DNA of 64,000 nt from Marchantia polymorpha subsp. ruderalis. Its lineage: Eukaryota; Streptophyta; Marchantiopsida; Marchantiales; Marchantiaceae. Location: the NCBI GenBank assembly GCA_037833965.1, contig AP031353.1, positions 23,934,501 through 23,998,500 of the forward strand, written 5' to 3'. The position numbers and the translations under genes were made by a program. Each line of letters begins with the position of its first letter. The stretch's first letter is position 1. The notes under the pieces were generated by a model. The model saw only the letters and a program-made list of their open reading frames with translations, was not told where the DNA came from and made no database searches. Below, piece by piece: positions 48,932 through 62,413 of this stretch.

Positions 48932-51900
48932 TCAAAAAATTTGAATGAAGAGGCTAGTGGAGCCGTCCCCAAACGATCTCAACCCTGCTGACTTCACCAC
49001 TGCCCGACACAGTGGACAAGTCCTTTCTCTCTCGAACCTGGACCATTCAGACACCACATAAAACAAACAGCATTCTACGTCAACATCAACAAGAGCCAAA
49101 ACTTGATTAACTCCACAACTTGAAAGGAAAGAAGGCCATCAGGAATAGCTAGTCTACACTAAAACATGAGAACAAATGATTAAAAATGTTCGACGCGCTT
49201 ACCATTCTGAGACGCAGTCTTCGCAGAAGATATGCTTGCAGCGTAGAGAAATAGGCGCATGCATCTTCTCTTGACATATGGCGCACATGTCTCCTGCTGC
49301 TAATACCTGCATGAAATAAAAAACCATAAGAGCGTAATCAAGCAGGACACCGCTATCCGATTCTCCCTGCAAACAGATTACATGTTTTGTATAACAATTT
49401 CTAGGTCAAATTGACTTATCGACATCGAGAAAAAGAATATGTTCAAGTCTGACATGAATTACATTCAGTGTTTCAGTTTATTACAACATCGATGAGAGGA
49501 AACCTGTTACTAAACAGCAAGGTTAATCCCGTAATGCCACTCTTTGATAGAACTGTCGACATTTTCAGAATAACACACACTGAAAGACGAAAATTGTACT
49601 ACAAACCTCTTCTGACGTGGCGTAGGCCCCATACTGCACCTCCCGTCGAGATAGAGCACAAAGTGCCGCAATAAATGTTTGGACCTGCATAATGTTTTCC
49701 ATGTTAGTCTAGATGAACAAATATCCGTCACATTCATAGGATCTATGTGTTCGGAAGAATTAAAAGGAAACAGCCACTAAGAGAGTTAGCAAAGGGAGTC
49801 CAAATGAACATGTCACGGCTCTTGTACAAGACCTTAATTTTGTAAAACAAAAGAACAAACTCAAATGAATTGCCAAACAGCCCCTGAACTCACCTTCTCA
49901 TAGGTAGAGGTGAGCTTGAAAGTCAGGTACAAGCCTGTTGTAAGAGATGAAAACAGATTTCCATACTCCTTATTCAGGAAAAAGCGATACCAGACAGGAC
50001 CCGGTATAAGTGCCCTATACAGTAGCAATATATACTCCACTAGTGTCAAAAGCTGAGCCTGCGAAACCATGGCAAAAGAATGCATGCAGATCAGTCGCTT
50101 ATTAACATCTCTTCATTATGCATGAATATCTTAAGCTACGTACGAGAAAATGCTTGCCAAAAAGCAGTCCTGACGAGAGGCGCTTCAGACAGATTCCTCA
50201 ACAGAGGGGGAAGAGGGGGATGTACGGCATATTCATATGATTGAATATGACTAAGCGTCTAGGTATACGGCTAAAACGTACGCATGTAAGTGATCGCTGA
50301 AAACTAAAGTTGACAAACTTAGCAATCGAGAGACCGAAGAAAGAGGCGGAGAAAAGTTTGACAAGCGGAATACTTCTTATAGATATCACTATAACGAACC
50401 AGCAATAAAAGCGATGAAACCAGTTATTTAAGCAAAAACGCCAGTGAGCACAAATCCACATACCTGCCGTCGGTAGTTTCGACCTCTGCTGTTCTTGTAG
50501 TAGAGAAGAAGTCCAATTTTTAGCACCATGGCACTCAGCCTTACCATTGTATCTACAAGTGCAAGACAAGGGATAAACGGTAAATCCCCACGGCATGCAT
50601 GTCTTCAGCATCTACCCAGTCCTACCAAGACTTACTACTAAGAATAAGAGACCTCGATGCCAGTCACCGTACTGAGAATAAAAACCAAATCGTTTACTTG
50701 TCGCTTGCATAGACATATCTCCCGACAGGTAGATGAATTACCATAATTTACGAAACCAACAGATGACTGCGTCTCTATAAACTGCTTTGAATACTGAACG
50801 AAGATACATGGTGAGCTCATCTAAGACACCAAAATCGAGAAGTACAAGTTGAATGCTTGCTAGACTTACCATTTACAACAATGATAAATATTGCGTGCCA
50901 AAACCTTGGAATCTCTCGGGGTGGAAGAATAATGACCAAAGGCCTCCACAGTGCATCCCCGCTGTACCACCAGTATACTCCGACAATGTGCGAGATCATG
51001 ACAAGTGCAATAGCAACAAGAACGATAGTCTTCCTCTCGCCCTGGAGAAATGCAGAACGCAGTAGCAAGATCAGTTTCAGTTTCTGCTCGAAAAGTATCA
51101 AATGTCACTAGATTCGTAACTTTCCACAGCCTACATTGCGTACAATTTTCAGACTTATAATAAAAGAATGCTGATGAAGCTGCCACTGTAATTACACGAT
51201 ACTGTGTTGCGGATGCATACTATATAGTCTACAGATACGAAATTCTAAGTATCGCATCTCTTTCTGCTACAGTAAGACACTGGACGTTTCAAATTTGTAG
51301 CGCTAGCTCAGACGAGTTATAAATGCGGTTCTGATTCAAGGAAATGCAACTAGCATTGGTTCAGGTGGAAAGCAAATTTTGAATGATCTCAATCAAGCTG
51401 GGCATTTAAAACACATACCTTTAGAGCAGTTTGCTTGCGCAATAGGTCATTTGCTTTAATCATCACGGCAGAAATCCAGAAAGTTACAAAGAAACCTGCA
51501 GTTTCACATGCGGAATGAGAGTGATTAGAACATTATATGTGAGGTCAGAGAGCTCCCTGAACACAGAGAACGACCCTAGACGGTCCCCGGCACGTGTAAT
51601 TCATAAAAGGACGGTCCTCCATACGTCATGAGCAGCCATACCGTGTAAATGCTGTCGTATAAAGACCATCAGCAGAAGAATCGTGAAGGGCAACGCCTGC
51701 TCAATCCACCTCGCGAGCTGCTGGAAGTCATACCTCTGGCCCCCCACTTCTCTCCCAGTTCCTGTATTTCCATTCTCAGATACTTCCCCTCTCTCCTCCG
51801 TATTCGGAGACCGCGGAGAGTGTAACGAGTTACTACCGTTATCCGCGGGAGGTATTCTCATTGTAGGTAAAAGAGAAGAGAGGGGTACTTGTGAAGTACT

Positions 51901-52212
51901 AGCCCCACTCTCTGATGAGTTTCTACCATGGGAGTTTGCTGACCCCTGGCTCCCTCTGCTCCCGTCCTGTTCACCAATTATTCTAATAGACACCTCTGCA
52001 CCGCTATCACCGTTTCTCTCGCTGTCACCATTAGACGATCCTGATGACGGTTGATTCTCAACTTCAGCATAATGAGATCGGCCACGAATAAGCCCCGAAA
52101 ACTCGAGAATGGCCGAGATAGGGGCGGGTAGTAAACTCGAAGCGAATGGCATCCCATACCTTCTTGAAATGCCAGTCCGAATTCCTTCCGATGCTGATCC
52201 TGAACTCTCCAT
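48932..52212 (-). CDS. RNFT-type multi-pass membrane RING-finger E3 ubiquitin ligase (8 exons)
   Basis: Minus-strand exons 52212-51642, 51495-51419, 51041-50870, 50552-50464, 50058-49894, 49684-49607, 49306-49203 and 49037-48932 join in phase into 453 residues, all GT-AG introns. The Ser/Gly-rich cytosolic N-terminus (to about residue 165) is followed by several hydrophobic helices ([72 protein letters not shown] and others). The C-terminal C3HC4 RING has C392, C395, C407, H409, C412, C415, C426 and C429 ([20 protein letters not shown]). Order and motifs match the RNFT1/RNFT2 family of ER-associated E3 ligases that act in protein quality control. All zinc ligands are present, so it should be active. 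Confidence 0.94.
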
Positions 52213-53950
52213 AATTTTTCTGGTATTTATTCAGTGATGACCTAAAATACCGATTCGAACGCTCCACTATACTAGTACCTCCTCGTCGCCTAATCCTCAG
52301 AAACAACCTCTCAGGTCGACTTCATTGGTGTCTCTACGGCCCCAGTGTTTCCCAATGCTTCTCACGCTCGTCTAGCGCAGTGCGTAGCGCGTCTGCTGTA
52401 AAAACCGACCCTTCGACAACACCGATTATTAACAAGTCCCTGCTGGCCAGTTCCAAGATCTTCCAGCAATAGGATGCAAAAGCTTCGATTTCACCACGCC
52501 CCTAACATAAACAGGTCCAGAACACTGTGACGAGACCAGGACGAATGCGAATGGAATGTTTTTACTTCGGGGACTGCCCTCCAACAGCGCTCATCCATGT
52601 TCCAAGACCTGCACAAATGCACCAAGAGAAGCTTGTGACAAAAACTCTACACATGCAGAGAGATGGAGGGGACAGAAAAGGAAACTTGATTTAGACAGTC
52701 AAGGTTCCGTACCACAAAGCACCCATGGTAGTTCCCGCAAACAGGACAGGTGGCACCAGAGAGCATAAATCACAGCCGTGGCACACAGGCCTCTACAGTG
52801 CTGAGCCTCAAGGTGGTCATTTGCCTCCTTCCAGACGAGATCCAGGGATGAAATGGAGGGACGTGACCGGAGCAGTGTCGGAAGCTAATCAAATTGAAAT
52901 TTAGGTCACCCACAGCATGGTCTTACGGCCCCAAGGTTATGACAGCCCAACAAATGTGCACTCCCGGGAGTGCAACTGTGACCCCAAAGCTCAAAGCTCC
53001 TACGCTCTGAGCTCCAATTACAGGTTCTGCAGCTTGACAACAGAAGCGTGGCTCTAAGAAGAGATCGGACAGGCAATCTCTCGACCGGCACAATCACAGT
53101 GGACTAAAAAGTCAAACGCATCCCTGGCATGAACCTTTTTCAACAATGCCTAACCTACAACACGATACTTGCGCTCACGGTTTCCGTCTTCGCGACTCCT
53201 CGCATCATCACCACATTCCATCACCCCTCTCCCAGGCTTCCCGATAGTTCCACATAGCTACACCTTCAATTGACAACCATCCCACCTCCCTCGACCCTCA
53301 TCTAACTCAACATAAGGTCCAGAGCCTCACAGGAAGCGGATCTTACAATCCTCGGGCCTCAGATCTCCATTCTTGATCGCTAGTCCACCACAAGCCATTG
53401 CATTTTCTCCAAGAACACCACGAGTCAGATTATCGAGGTCCCACGCTCATCCTGACCTCGGGAACGCCCGCTGATAACACCAAAATGTTCGCCACCGAGC
53501 CTCCTGCGTCCCTGTGCACGCAATCTCGGCTACCGATCTGCTCACCACATCATATTCGCATCCACAAAGCCACGAAACCCTCCCTCTGCCCGCTCTTGCT
53601 CCCTTCCTAGCTCCTCCCCTCCCCTCCCTCCCTGCTGCTCCTCCCCTTCCTCTCCCCTCAGAGAAGAGAGAAGGCGACCATCGCCCTAGCTTCACGAACC
53701 AGACTGACGGACGACGACGTCCACGACTCGCAACTCCAGCTCCTCGGCCCCTCCCCTCCCGTCCCATTCCCTTCCCTTCCTTCTCCACTTTCGTGCGTTC
53801 CTTCCAGCACGTTCCGGCCCTCTCCGTCCGGCAATCCGCCTCCCCTTCCTCTTCTGCGTCCGGCGTCCGGACCCCGGACCCCGGCCGCGGCTTTGTCGTA
53901 CCCTGTCCACTTAAGGCTGTGCTAGATATGCTTCGATTTGCTCGGGCACC
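52213..53950 (-). promoter_or_regulatory. Probable leader/promoter of the RING gene
   Basis: Upstream of the RING ATG. The part at about 53580-53900 is pyrimidine-rich on the plus strand, meaning purine-rich in the sense of the RING gene, like the leaders of the trihelix and TBL genes. The long overlapping frames on both strands here (198-200 codons) are explained by this bias. A leader intron is likely but not defined. Confidence 0.35.
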
Positions 53951-54125
53951 CTGCGCCTTCTGCTCTCTGCCCGGCCGTGCCCGGGCAGCCGAGCCATTAC
54001 TCCGTACGTGCTCTTTTGTCCCACCTGCTGCTGTGCGGCACAAACTTCTGCCTTCCTTTGCGATTTATTGCGGGCATGTTCACACGGTTCGGGTCCTCTC
54101 TCCGGCTCGGAACTAGCCACCGGCG

Positions 54126-54145
54126 ATTATTATTATTATTATTAT
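54126..54145. repeat. (ATT)n microsatellite
   Basis: About six to seven ATT units just beyond the purine/pyrimidine-biased block. Confidence 0.9.
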
Positions 54146-55620
54146 AGTAATGACGTGGTTCGAATTCAAACTACAGTTCTATAAGGGACATGCGTCCGAT
54201 CTGTCTTTTCCCGGGGCGATCCCTCGCCGTCCGCATATGGACCCCGGTCCTGCCGAGGATCGATCCCGTTAAGGTACTGTACCTTCCGACTGGTGCAATT
54301 CGCCGTTCGAACGAGGAGGTCCCTCCGGTCTGCATCTGCATCTGCCTACGCGAGATCCATCGCTTCCTATACGGAACTCATTTCTCGTCTGTGATGTCTC
54401 TCTGTACGATCCGGCTCTGGTTCTGTACGTCACTACAGGTGAACCACCATCTCTCAGATCTGCAAGTCAGTTCTCGGTTTGTATTGTTCCTTCCGGATGT
54501 GACAGGTTTGGCAGAATTATAAAACGAAAAATTCCAAATTTGACGAGTGTTGTCGTCGAGGATTTTCCCGTAGCTACGCAGTGTCGGTGATCTAATTTTT
54601 ATGCTAGCTTCGATCTGTATTTCTGCTCCGCACTGTTCCGGATGAGGGAGAATTCGTCCTCCGAGGTCAGGCTAGCTAGGAATGTTCCGATGGAGGAAGG
54701 GCATGCTCCTGGACTCCAGTATCAGCCGATGGACCTTTCCCACTAATGCTAAAAATGCTCTTAATTTCACTCGCAAAGGAATTCGAGGAAAATGTTTTAG
54801 CTTCGGGACTACTTCCGCTGTACTTCTGTAGATCCATATCTACTTCATCGCCTTCATCACTCCCGTGTGTGTCCGCATGTTGTGTCGAGGAGGTTAAGTG
54901 GACCTGCAGCATCTTGGCCTCTAAGAAAACCGTAGCCTTCTCTCATCAAACATACGAGAGAATTTCATTACTTTGTCAAGTACGTGTGAATATGAAACGT
55001 TTTAAAATTTACTTTCATTCGATAGAAATCATCTGAACTAGAAAAATGGGGCATATTTAAACAGATGTGGTTTAGTCCTAGCAGAAATTACTTTTTTTAA
55101 TTATATTGCACACACATCAAACCCTCTAGTAGATCTTAAGTATACATTTTTTTACATTTACTTTAATACAATAAAAATGAATTCTTTTGGAATGGCGATT
55201 AATATATAATTTGCTGTTAGAAGAAAATTAGTATAACATGACACTATACCAATACTTGAAAAGTGTACATACGTCATATCACATATAGTAGATTTTCCGA
55301 GTTGATAATCCTGAAATCTCACTTAATCTTATCAATTCAACGAGCAAGCTTCTTTCGGGTGCTTGTTTCTGCTCTAAAGCTTCATATGACCTACATTAAC
55401 TACCACCATTGAATTTGTATCATGCATTCAGTAATTAATCATTCAGCGGCTGCATGCACAACCCCTGGAGTTGGTCTTGAAAGGTTCTCGTAGACCGCCT
55501 TCACATATACACCAGAACAAAGTGATGTGGTTTCTTTCATTTCATTACATAACCCATCTATGGATTTTAGATGGCCTTTGTGGTTTTATGATGTACACAC
55601 GTTCTTGTGATATTCTCACA

Positions 55621-55643
55621 CGAGCATGAGATTCTCATGCTCG
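55621..55643. repeat. Perfect 11-bp palindrome
   Basis: CGAGCATGAGA and TCTCATGCTCG flank a single T, giving a 23-base near-perfect palindrome. Confidence 0.9.
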
Positions 55644-57728
55644 ATTCTTCTGCCCCTTTTCGACATGCTGCTTCGAATGTAAGCAAGTATGCAAATCATA
55701 CTAGCCATAGCATTGATGCCGGAGACTTCGCCTTCTAGTAGGGAAAAGTAAGAATATATTAATTAATTTATTTATATTTAACAATTCATATAAAATTCCC
55801 CGACTCTCTTTAGCTGCTCGAGGAAGGGCGATTGACGAAGTCCATGGCTTCTCGTACCGGGACCTGTGGTGATCGGTCAGTCTGTGTGTCTGACATGAAA
55901 CTCGGAAGAGACGGAGATGTGATGCACGTAGCGAGTGAAGAACCGTGTCCAGCCTCCGAAACTCACTCCCAACATCGGGACCAGTGGCTTGGGGAATTTC
56001 TTGGCGATCCCTCTTCAAACCTTTCGGGGGAGACGCGGAACTCGGAAGATCAGAAGCAGGGGTTCACTACGTGACAACTGGAGCCGAGGAGGATGTGGGT
56101 GTGTCGATGTCGACGCAGACCGTCTTTTATTCCATGAGTCTCCTTTCCCCACTCCGCCCGCTTTAAGAAGCCTTAACAATCTATTGTCTACTCGGTCGAA
56201 GATGCTCGCGGGCATCTTCCGCACTCCGCAGCTTCACGGCACCCGGACGCAACGTGACACCCGGGCTCGATCTAAATCGGGGCGTCGGACCTTTTCCGCC
56301 TCCGCGGACGGACATCTCCAAGAAGGGGGAGAAAAGTCTCTCCCGATTCCTCGCCGTGGAATTGCAACCGTTTTGCTCTGGCGATCTTCGCCGGCCTTAC
56401 GAGGCAGGCAGGCAGGACCGGACTCACCGGCCTCCGGCTCCGGACGACCTCCTCTCATCATCATCATCAGGTCATTGCGTCAGTTGGATCCGGGAGAGGA
56501 GCACGTTCATCCCTCCCATACATACAAACATCGTATCTCTAACCCACTTTAATCTACTCCATACATACCCTCCGAGGCCACGGGCCCCGACGGGACGCTT
56601 GCGGACGCCCATCCCATCGTGCTCCATACGCCAACAACATCTGGTCTACACTACTACTCTCTGTGCTGCCCCACTGCGTACAGCTCCGCTGTCAGACCCC
56701 GACTCCGTAGCATACAGCGTCAGATGAAGCGTCACAGTTCCCGCCGAGCCAGTCATAAATCCCCACACAAAAGCCGTCAGGCTTCCTTGTCTACCACGTA
56801 ATATTCCAAACTATGACACACCGCAAGCCCCTACTACGTAACTCGGAAAGCATGAAGTCCACTGGTTCAGAAGTAGAGGCAGTTCATACTTCATACGGGA
56901 ATTTTGACAGATCTTGATGCAAGGTGCATGTGATCGTAGGACCATGATGATTTTATTTTTTATTTTCAAGTGTGCGTATCCTGGCCAGAACACATGAATT
57001 CCTATAAATGAAATCGTTGAGTACATTCTCTGACCGAGATCGATTGATGGATACGTCTTTTTCGAAGAGTATGATTTGGACTTATCTTCCAGCCCTAAAG
57101 TGGAACTTAGTATTTTCCTCCAGTCAAGTATGCACCGAGTGAATGTAGCAAAAAGGATGGGAAGACCCTTTCCAGTCGTACACTCAGGACGTACGGGCTG
57201 AGTAGGACGCGTATAGTACCCAATTGCAGTACAATGGTAAGTACATCTTACCGGAATTGATATGTATTGCTTTCCTGTATTGGTATTGCTAGTTACGGAT
57301 CAGGGACGTAGTCCATAGAGAAGGTTTCAATTTTGTGTCGTACTGCGTAAAAAAGTGGAACACAAAAAAGTTGTTTTTTGAGAACGATGAGTTGGTGGAA
57401 TTGACGTAGTCCTTCTGTAACACATGCAGAGAGGACAGGTTAATGCCAATCCTCTGCATCATAATCATTGAAGAAGGAACGTATGGAAGCCTTGCGTTCT
57501 TATTCTCTTGCACAGCCTTTCCAAAAGACAGTAACTGCTTTGCCCTTCCTTCTTCCTTTTTCAATAACTCACACATCGCAGTATTTTTAAACCTCACCCA
57601 TGAATCCTGGAATCAGTTGTCGAAACCATATGTTTCATGTCAGTGATACAATACGTGTTTTACTACCCGAGAAAAAGTATCTTTTTCCTGACCCGAATTT
57701 TTTAAATATTGAGATCATCACGTTCGAT

Positions 57729-57766
57729 GTTGACATGGATCACATTCTTACGTGATCCATGTCAAC
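57729..57766. repeat. Perfect 15-bp hairpin
   Basis: GTTGACATGGATCAC at 57729-57743 is exactly complementary to GTGATCCATGTCAAC at 57752-57766 with an 8-base loop (ATTCTTAC). No transposon ends or gene are visible around it. Confidence 0.93.
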
Positions 57767-60700
57767 CTTTTGCCACTCATGTGCATGTTTGTGCATTTTC
57801 TCGTCCTTCTTTGATATTTTCATTTTTTTAGAGGGTCTAATACATAAATATTATTGCCTCCCCAGGTATGTGTAGCGTTGTCGTGGAGGAATCTACCGAC
57901 CATCGCTTAGCAATATTCGAGGTCTTATGATTTTTGGGCTCCTGACTTGGATCCAGAAGCTCGCCAGAGATCATTGCTCAGCCTTCACCTCTGGACAAGC
58001 TCAAAAAATAAAGTTTAATCCACTGCAAGATTCTATCATTCCAAACAGGAGATTGGCCATGATCAAACACTTGTAAGGGTCCCATTCGACAATTCAACCT
58101 CCTTTACTAGCTCACTTCTTCCTCCGTTAATTAAAGTAATTTGGACCCAGAGGACTCAATTTGTTTAATGTTTAAAAGAAAATTTTGAAATACAACTTTT
58201 GCAAATCGATGAATGAAATTCTACGGAACCTTGTGAAGGGCAAACGTCTTATGCCATATGATACTTTTGTAGATTCAGCTGAACCTAGTAAACTTGGACG
58301 ACAGAGTTCCTCACCGATCGAGTCATGACCAGAAGAAGGACCTATATACTATGATTTCATTTCCAAGATATTATTAAAATTATTAGAATAAAATCATCTT
58401 ATACACCGGTAACAAGTATGGCGAGAACTGCATGCATTGTGATTGATGGGCTGTGGGGACGTCGACGTGGACATCCACGGTGGCCCGTCGATCTCAAGAT
58501 ACACCGCGAACCTGGAAAGAAATGTGGGGCGGAGGATATTCCGGCGTATCTCATTTTAATATTCGTTTAATACTCCCTTACACGTAAAGTGTACGGGAAA
58601 TCCAACAGGCCCACTTTGACACACCATCTTCCAATCCCATCGTTTGAGTTGTCCACTTGGCACCCGTTTCATCCATGAATGTGGGGAACAGAGAAGAAAC
58701 AATACAGAATGGGCCCGACGACGGACAGAAAGACTGACGGGGGACGCACTTGCGAACGGAGGCTGACATTTCTATTCCTAATTCCGAGGGCGGGACCTGC
58801 AGGTACTGAAGTGTGCTGCAGGAACTGCCACGCGGACCGACGCTCCCGTACCACCAGTCAGGCAGAGGCTCGGAGCATGTACTTGACCCTGGTCCTGCTG
58901 ACCATCCTGCCAGCTCGGATCGACGCTCCGACGGGGAGCGTGACATGTACGTCCTTGGGTCCACTTCTTGCTCTGCACTTGGAAGTCACTCTGGACGACC
59001 TGGATAAAGTTTCGCCTCCTTGGCTCCTACCTTTGTCATGTAGTGCTCTTGGTCCCCGAACATACGTACAGAGTATTTGTACAGGATGTAGATAGAACTT
59101 CAGAGGGCACGTAATGACCATGAAGATATACAACCGTGAGAGTATTCTCCTCTTCCCAACTTCAAAGAAGAACGTAACTGTAGGAAGACCGAATACGAAG
59201 AACAGAAGACTGGAGGAAAAAGATTTCGGAATGTTGCCCCCTGCAGAGAGCGGGCACAGGATTTATGAACTCCACCGTCGACGTTTATACGAAGAGAATT
59301 GTAGAAATAAGTTCATGTCCTGGGATAGATTCTTAATCATGACCTCGTAGTTTGCTTCTTAAGGGAGAAATTTGTTTGATCTCTGTCATGCGGAGGAGAG
59401 TACGTGATGCTCTTCTCTGTTCACATCGATGCCGATGTTCTGAGAACTGGTGCCTGTACTCCCTTGTGGAGGTTGAGATACGTTGAGCTTTTGTCTCATC
59501 TGCTGGGCTTTTTTTATCGAACCTCTTGGACGCACGGCGGGATGGCGACGGGGAGGGAGAGACGGTGGAGATTTCCAACTTGAAAGCACGAGAGAAGAGT
59601 CCGGGAGAGGACAGCACTGGCAGGGCTCGCTGCTTTGCGTTGATTCATTTCCGGATGTTACTCGAGTACTTTTTAAACCCCGATCTTCACTGTGATTCTC
59701 AGGGAAAGCTTTGAATTATCTGACTTCTGGATAGAAAGATCAATTAATTGGACATGCTTCAAACAAAACTTTTATCTTTGATTTCATTCTATCACTCTCA
59801 ATTACAAAGATACCGTTATCATATAAACATTGTAGCGCCACTGCTAAAGTGCACTTAGACGGGCATATTTACTCTTTGTTCATTTTTAAAAATGGGCAAA
59901 AAAAATGTATGCTTTATGTGTATAAAAGAAGAAAGAAAAAGACGTAGAATATCACTTTTTAACAGTCGGTCCAAAAGGAAGGAAATTCCAGTAAACGAGA
60001 CAACTGTCACACATGCACAAATTTCACAAAATGGTGGAGACTTATTATACAGCAGTTTGAGTAGATAGCATCAAGGAGACCGATGGCAGATATGAGTGAA
60101 CTTCATGCAATGAATATGTATGCCGATTAATGAGGCACGAGCACAATTTCGTGTGATTTGCATTGTGTACAAACGTACACTTTTCATAATATAATGGAAG
60201 AGACTTGGCACAAGGAGAGCACTCACAGCGGTATTCGTAACTGACTCCCTCGTACATACTAGACTTGAATAGGTAACAAAATTTGCTCCCGGTTATATAG
60301 CAAGAAGGATAGGAATATCCCCATGAAACCAGACAGGTAACATGGAGCTAGAGCCAAAATAAGATGTAAAATACATGTGCAAAGAGCAAACAAAAGATCA
60401 CAATTTACATCGTATCCGCATCCTGTTAGACTTTCGTCGTACATTACATCATGTTCAGTGTCGCTTGCACATGTGTGTGAACATGTCTGGAAAGTATTGG
60501 GTATATAAAGATGATGTCATCATATCATATAAACGATATAGCTCTGTGACGTAAACCTCGAATACACTCTATTTACATTGCTTCGTCTCACATTCATAAT
60601 TTGAAAATAAATTCTCGTATAACTCAGACATGTCCACATACATTTATTTCCATAGAAAGTGAAGTCAAAAGCTGAAACCTAACATTCTACCTTACAGATG

Positions 60701-61368
60701 GTTAGTTTATAGGCCCGACTTGCGAACAAATTAAATGGGGGTTGGCGAAATTATTAAAAGAATTAGAGGAGAAAGAGTTCAACAGAAACCCAAACTATTG
60801 TACTGTTGACATTCTTAATTATTGTAACTTTCCACATATTAATGTGATATCTTCATTGTGCATATCGTAGCAACAAATGTATTATAGTAATATAGCAAAA
60901 AAGACTGGAAGTGCACATGGTTAATACTAGCAATGAATTATTAACTCTTACAAAACTCACCAACTGCAACGAACACCTATTAATTCCAAACTACAGTTTT
61001 TGATGTAATTTTGCGAACCCATCGGTTTAAGTCATATGCCAAGAAAACAGGAAAAAGCAAAGCTCGAATACAAGTGCCTCGGCTAAGTATGACCATGTAA
61101 CATCTACTTGTGCAAGAAATTTTGTACTACCTGATGCCCTATCTGCATGCGATTCGTGATCTGCTTTACAGTTGTGGTATGAAAGTTAAGATTTACAAAA
61201 TGAACCAGCCGAAGGGTAAGGAATCTGTCATGCATATGAGGGAGGATGTATACTGAACAATACATGGAGCCATCCGTTGATGAGACAAGCATGACCCCAC
61301 CCCCAGCCCTCCCACGGTCTCCCTAATGTGGATGGGAGATAAAAAGAGGACTTTAAAATTTATTATTA

Positions 61369-61720
61369 TTTTCCACCGTGAGAGTTATTGTCCTTCATGG
61401 AACATTTTATTCCTTTTTTTTTCAGTTCACTTTGAGGATTCAGTCCACTACCTCTTGCTAATACCACTACGACATAATAAATGTATAGTTTTCATGACAG
61501 CAAGGAGGTGACTTTGGGGATATGTTGAGATTGTTGGATCCAAATTTTCCACGGTGAGAGTGATTGTCCTCAGGAAACATTTTATTCCTTTTTGTCTCAG
61601 TTCACACTGAGGATTCGGTCCACTAACTCATGCTATCACCACTACGACATAATAAATGTATAGTTCTCATGACAGCAAGGAGATGACTCTGGGGACATGC
61701 GGAGATTGTTGGATCCAAAT
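61369..61720. repeat. 176-bp tandem duplication
   Basis: Units start at 61369 and 61545. They share TTTTCCAC.GTGAGAGT, GAACATTTTATTCC-like, CAGTTCAC, ACTACGACATAATAAATGTA and TTGTTGGATCCAAATTTT in order, about 88 percent identical by eye with small indels. Confidence 0.92.
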
Positions 61721-61913
61721 TTTGAGCGATACATGCGGATCCCTCTACCACGAACTACAATAACAGAGTCGCATACTACACGTCAAATGTCAGGTCAACA
61801 TCGAGATAATTTAGGCAGTGAATCCGACGTGTTTTTATGGTGAACATTGACATAGTGACTTGTTTCGTGCCTGAAAGAAGCTGAGACTCTCTAACTCCAT
61901 TGATATTTGCCAG

Positions 61914-62413
61914 GTTCAAAAGTCAAACCAAGGCGACTGCACCACATTCTTTTCTGTGTTGAGTCCGCCTTGATTGATCAAACTCGAGAGCCTGCAGGAG
62001 ATCATGAATCTGCTGCGCTTCAGGTTGCCTTCCAGACTGCTGACCCATCTGTTATTCTTTATGCGTTGAAAACTTCGTTCACAAATCCGGGACCTTTCCT
62101 TATCTGGCTCGTCAGCTGCAGTGTCATGTATGATTACACAACTCCGTTGCAAGCTGCGTCTTATGTTCGGATGTTGATTGATTGCCAAGAGAACGATAAG
62201 GCGGAATTCACAGCAGACGATTATGTCCGAGAAAGTCATCTACATCATCAATCAGGTTCAGAAGGTGGGTACCAACCTCTTGACCAGATCCTTAGGCCAT
62301 TATCTGTGGGTGGGCCTGTGAGACACTCAGTCAACGCGGCACCTTTGTCTCGTGATTGTGCTCTCATTGTGAAAACAATGGGTCAGCTGCCAGAGTGCGG
62401 CTGCTTTGTCTGA
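61914..62413 (+). CDS. Hypothetical terminal exon (about 165 codons)
   Basis: A plus-strand frame open for 168 codons, with no ATG start at its beginning, opens just before a good splice acceptor (ATATTTGCCAG|GTTCAAAAG), so it reads as a last coding exon ending in TGA at 62413. Codon use and amino-acid mix look protein-like (for example SALIDQTREPAGDHESAALQ, SVILYALKTSFTNPGPF, DYTTPLQAASYVRMLID). I recognise no family. Upstream exons could not be identified, and the tandem duplication at 61369-61720 lies just upstream. It may be a lineage-specific gene or a remnant. Confidence 0.35.

Larger units (their letters stand above)
54146..61368. other. Unassigned intergenic DNA
   Basis: No gene could be recognised. 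The longest frame is 55935-56552 (205 codons, Arg/Ser/Pro-rich) without similarity known to me; overlapping frames of comparable length occur in other frames. Two perfect palindromes lie at 55621-55643 and 57729-57766. The remainder shows nothing I can name. Confidence 0.4.

Noticed and set aside
53447..54116. Overlapping 198-200 codon frames on both strands
   Set aside because: Low-complexity purine/pyrimidine bias keeps both strands open; no domain is recognisable.
55935..56552. 205-codon plus-strand frame
   Set aside because: Arg/Ser/Pro-rich, overlapped by a second long frame (56254-56727) and a minus-strand frame; no similarity recognised and no splice signals that support it.
58578..59133. 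Cluster of 60-138 codon frames on both strands
   Set aside because: Mutually overlapping frames without any recognised motif; likely chance in GC-richer intergenic DNA.
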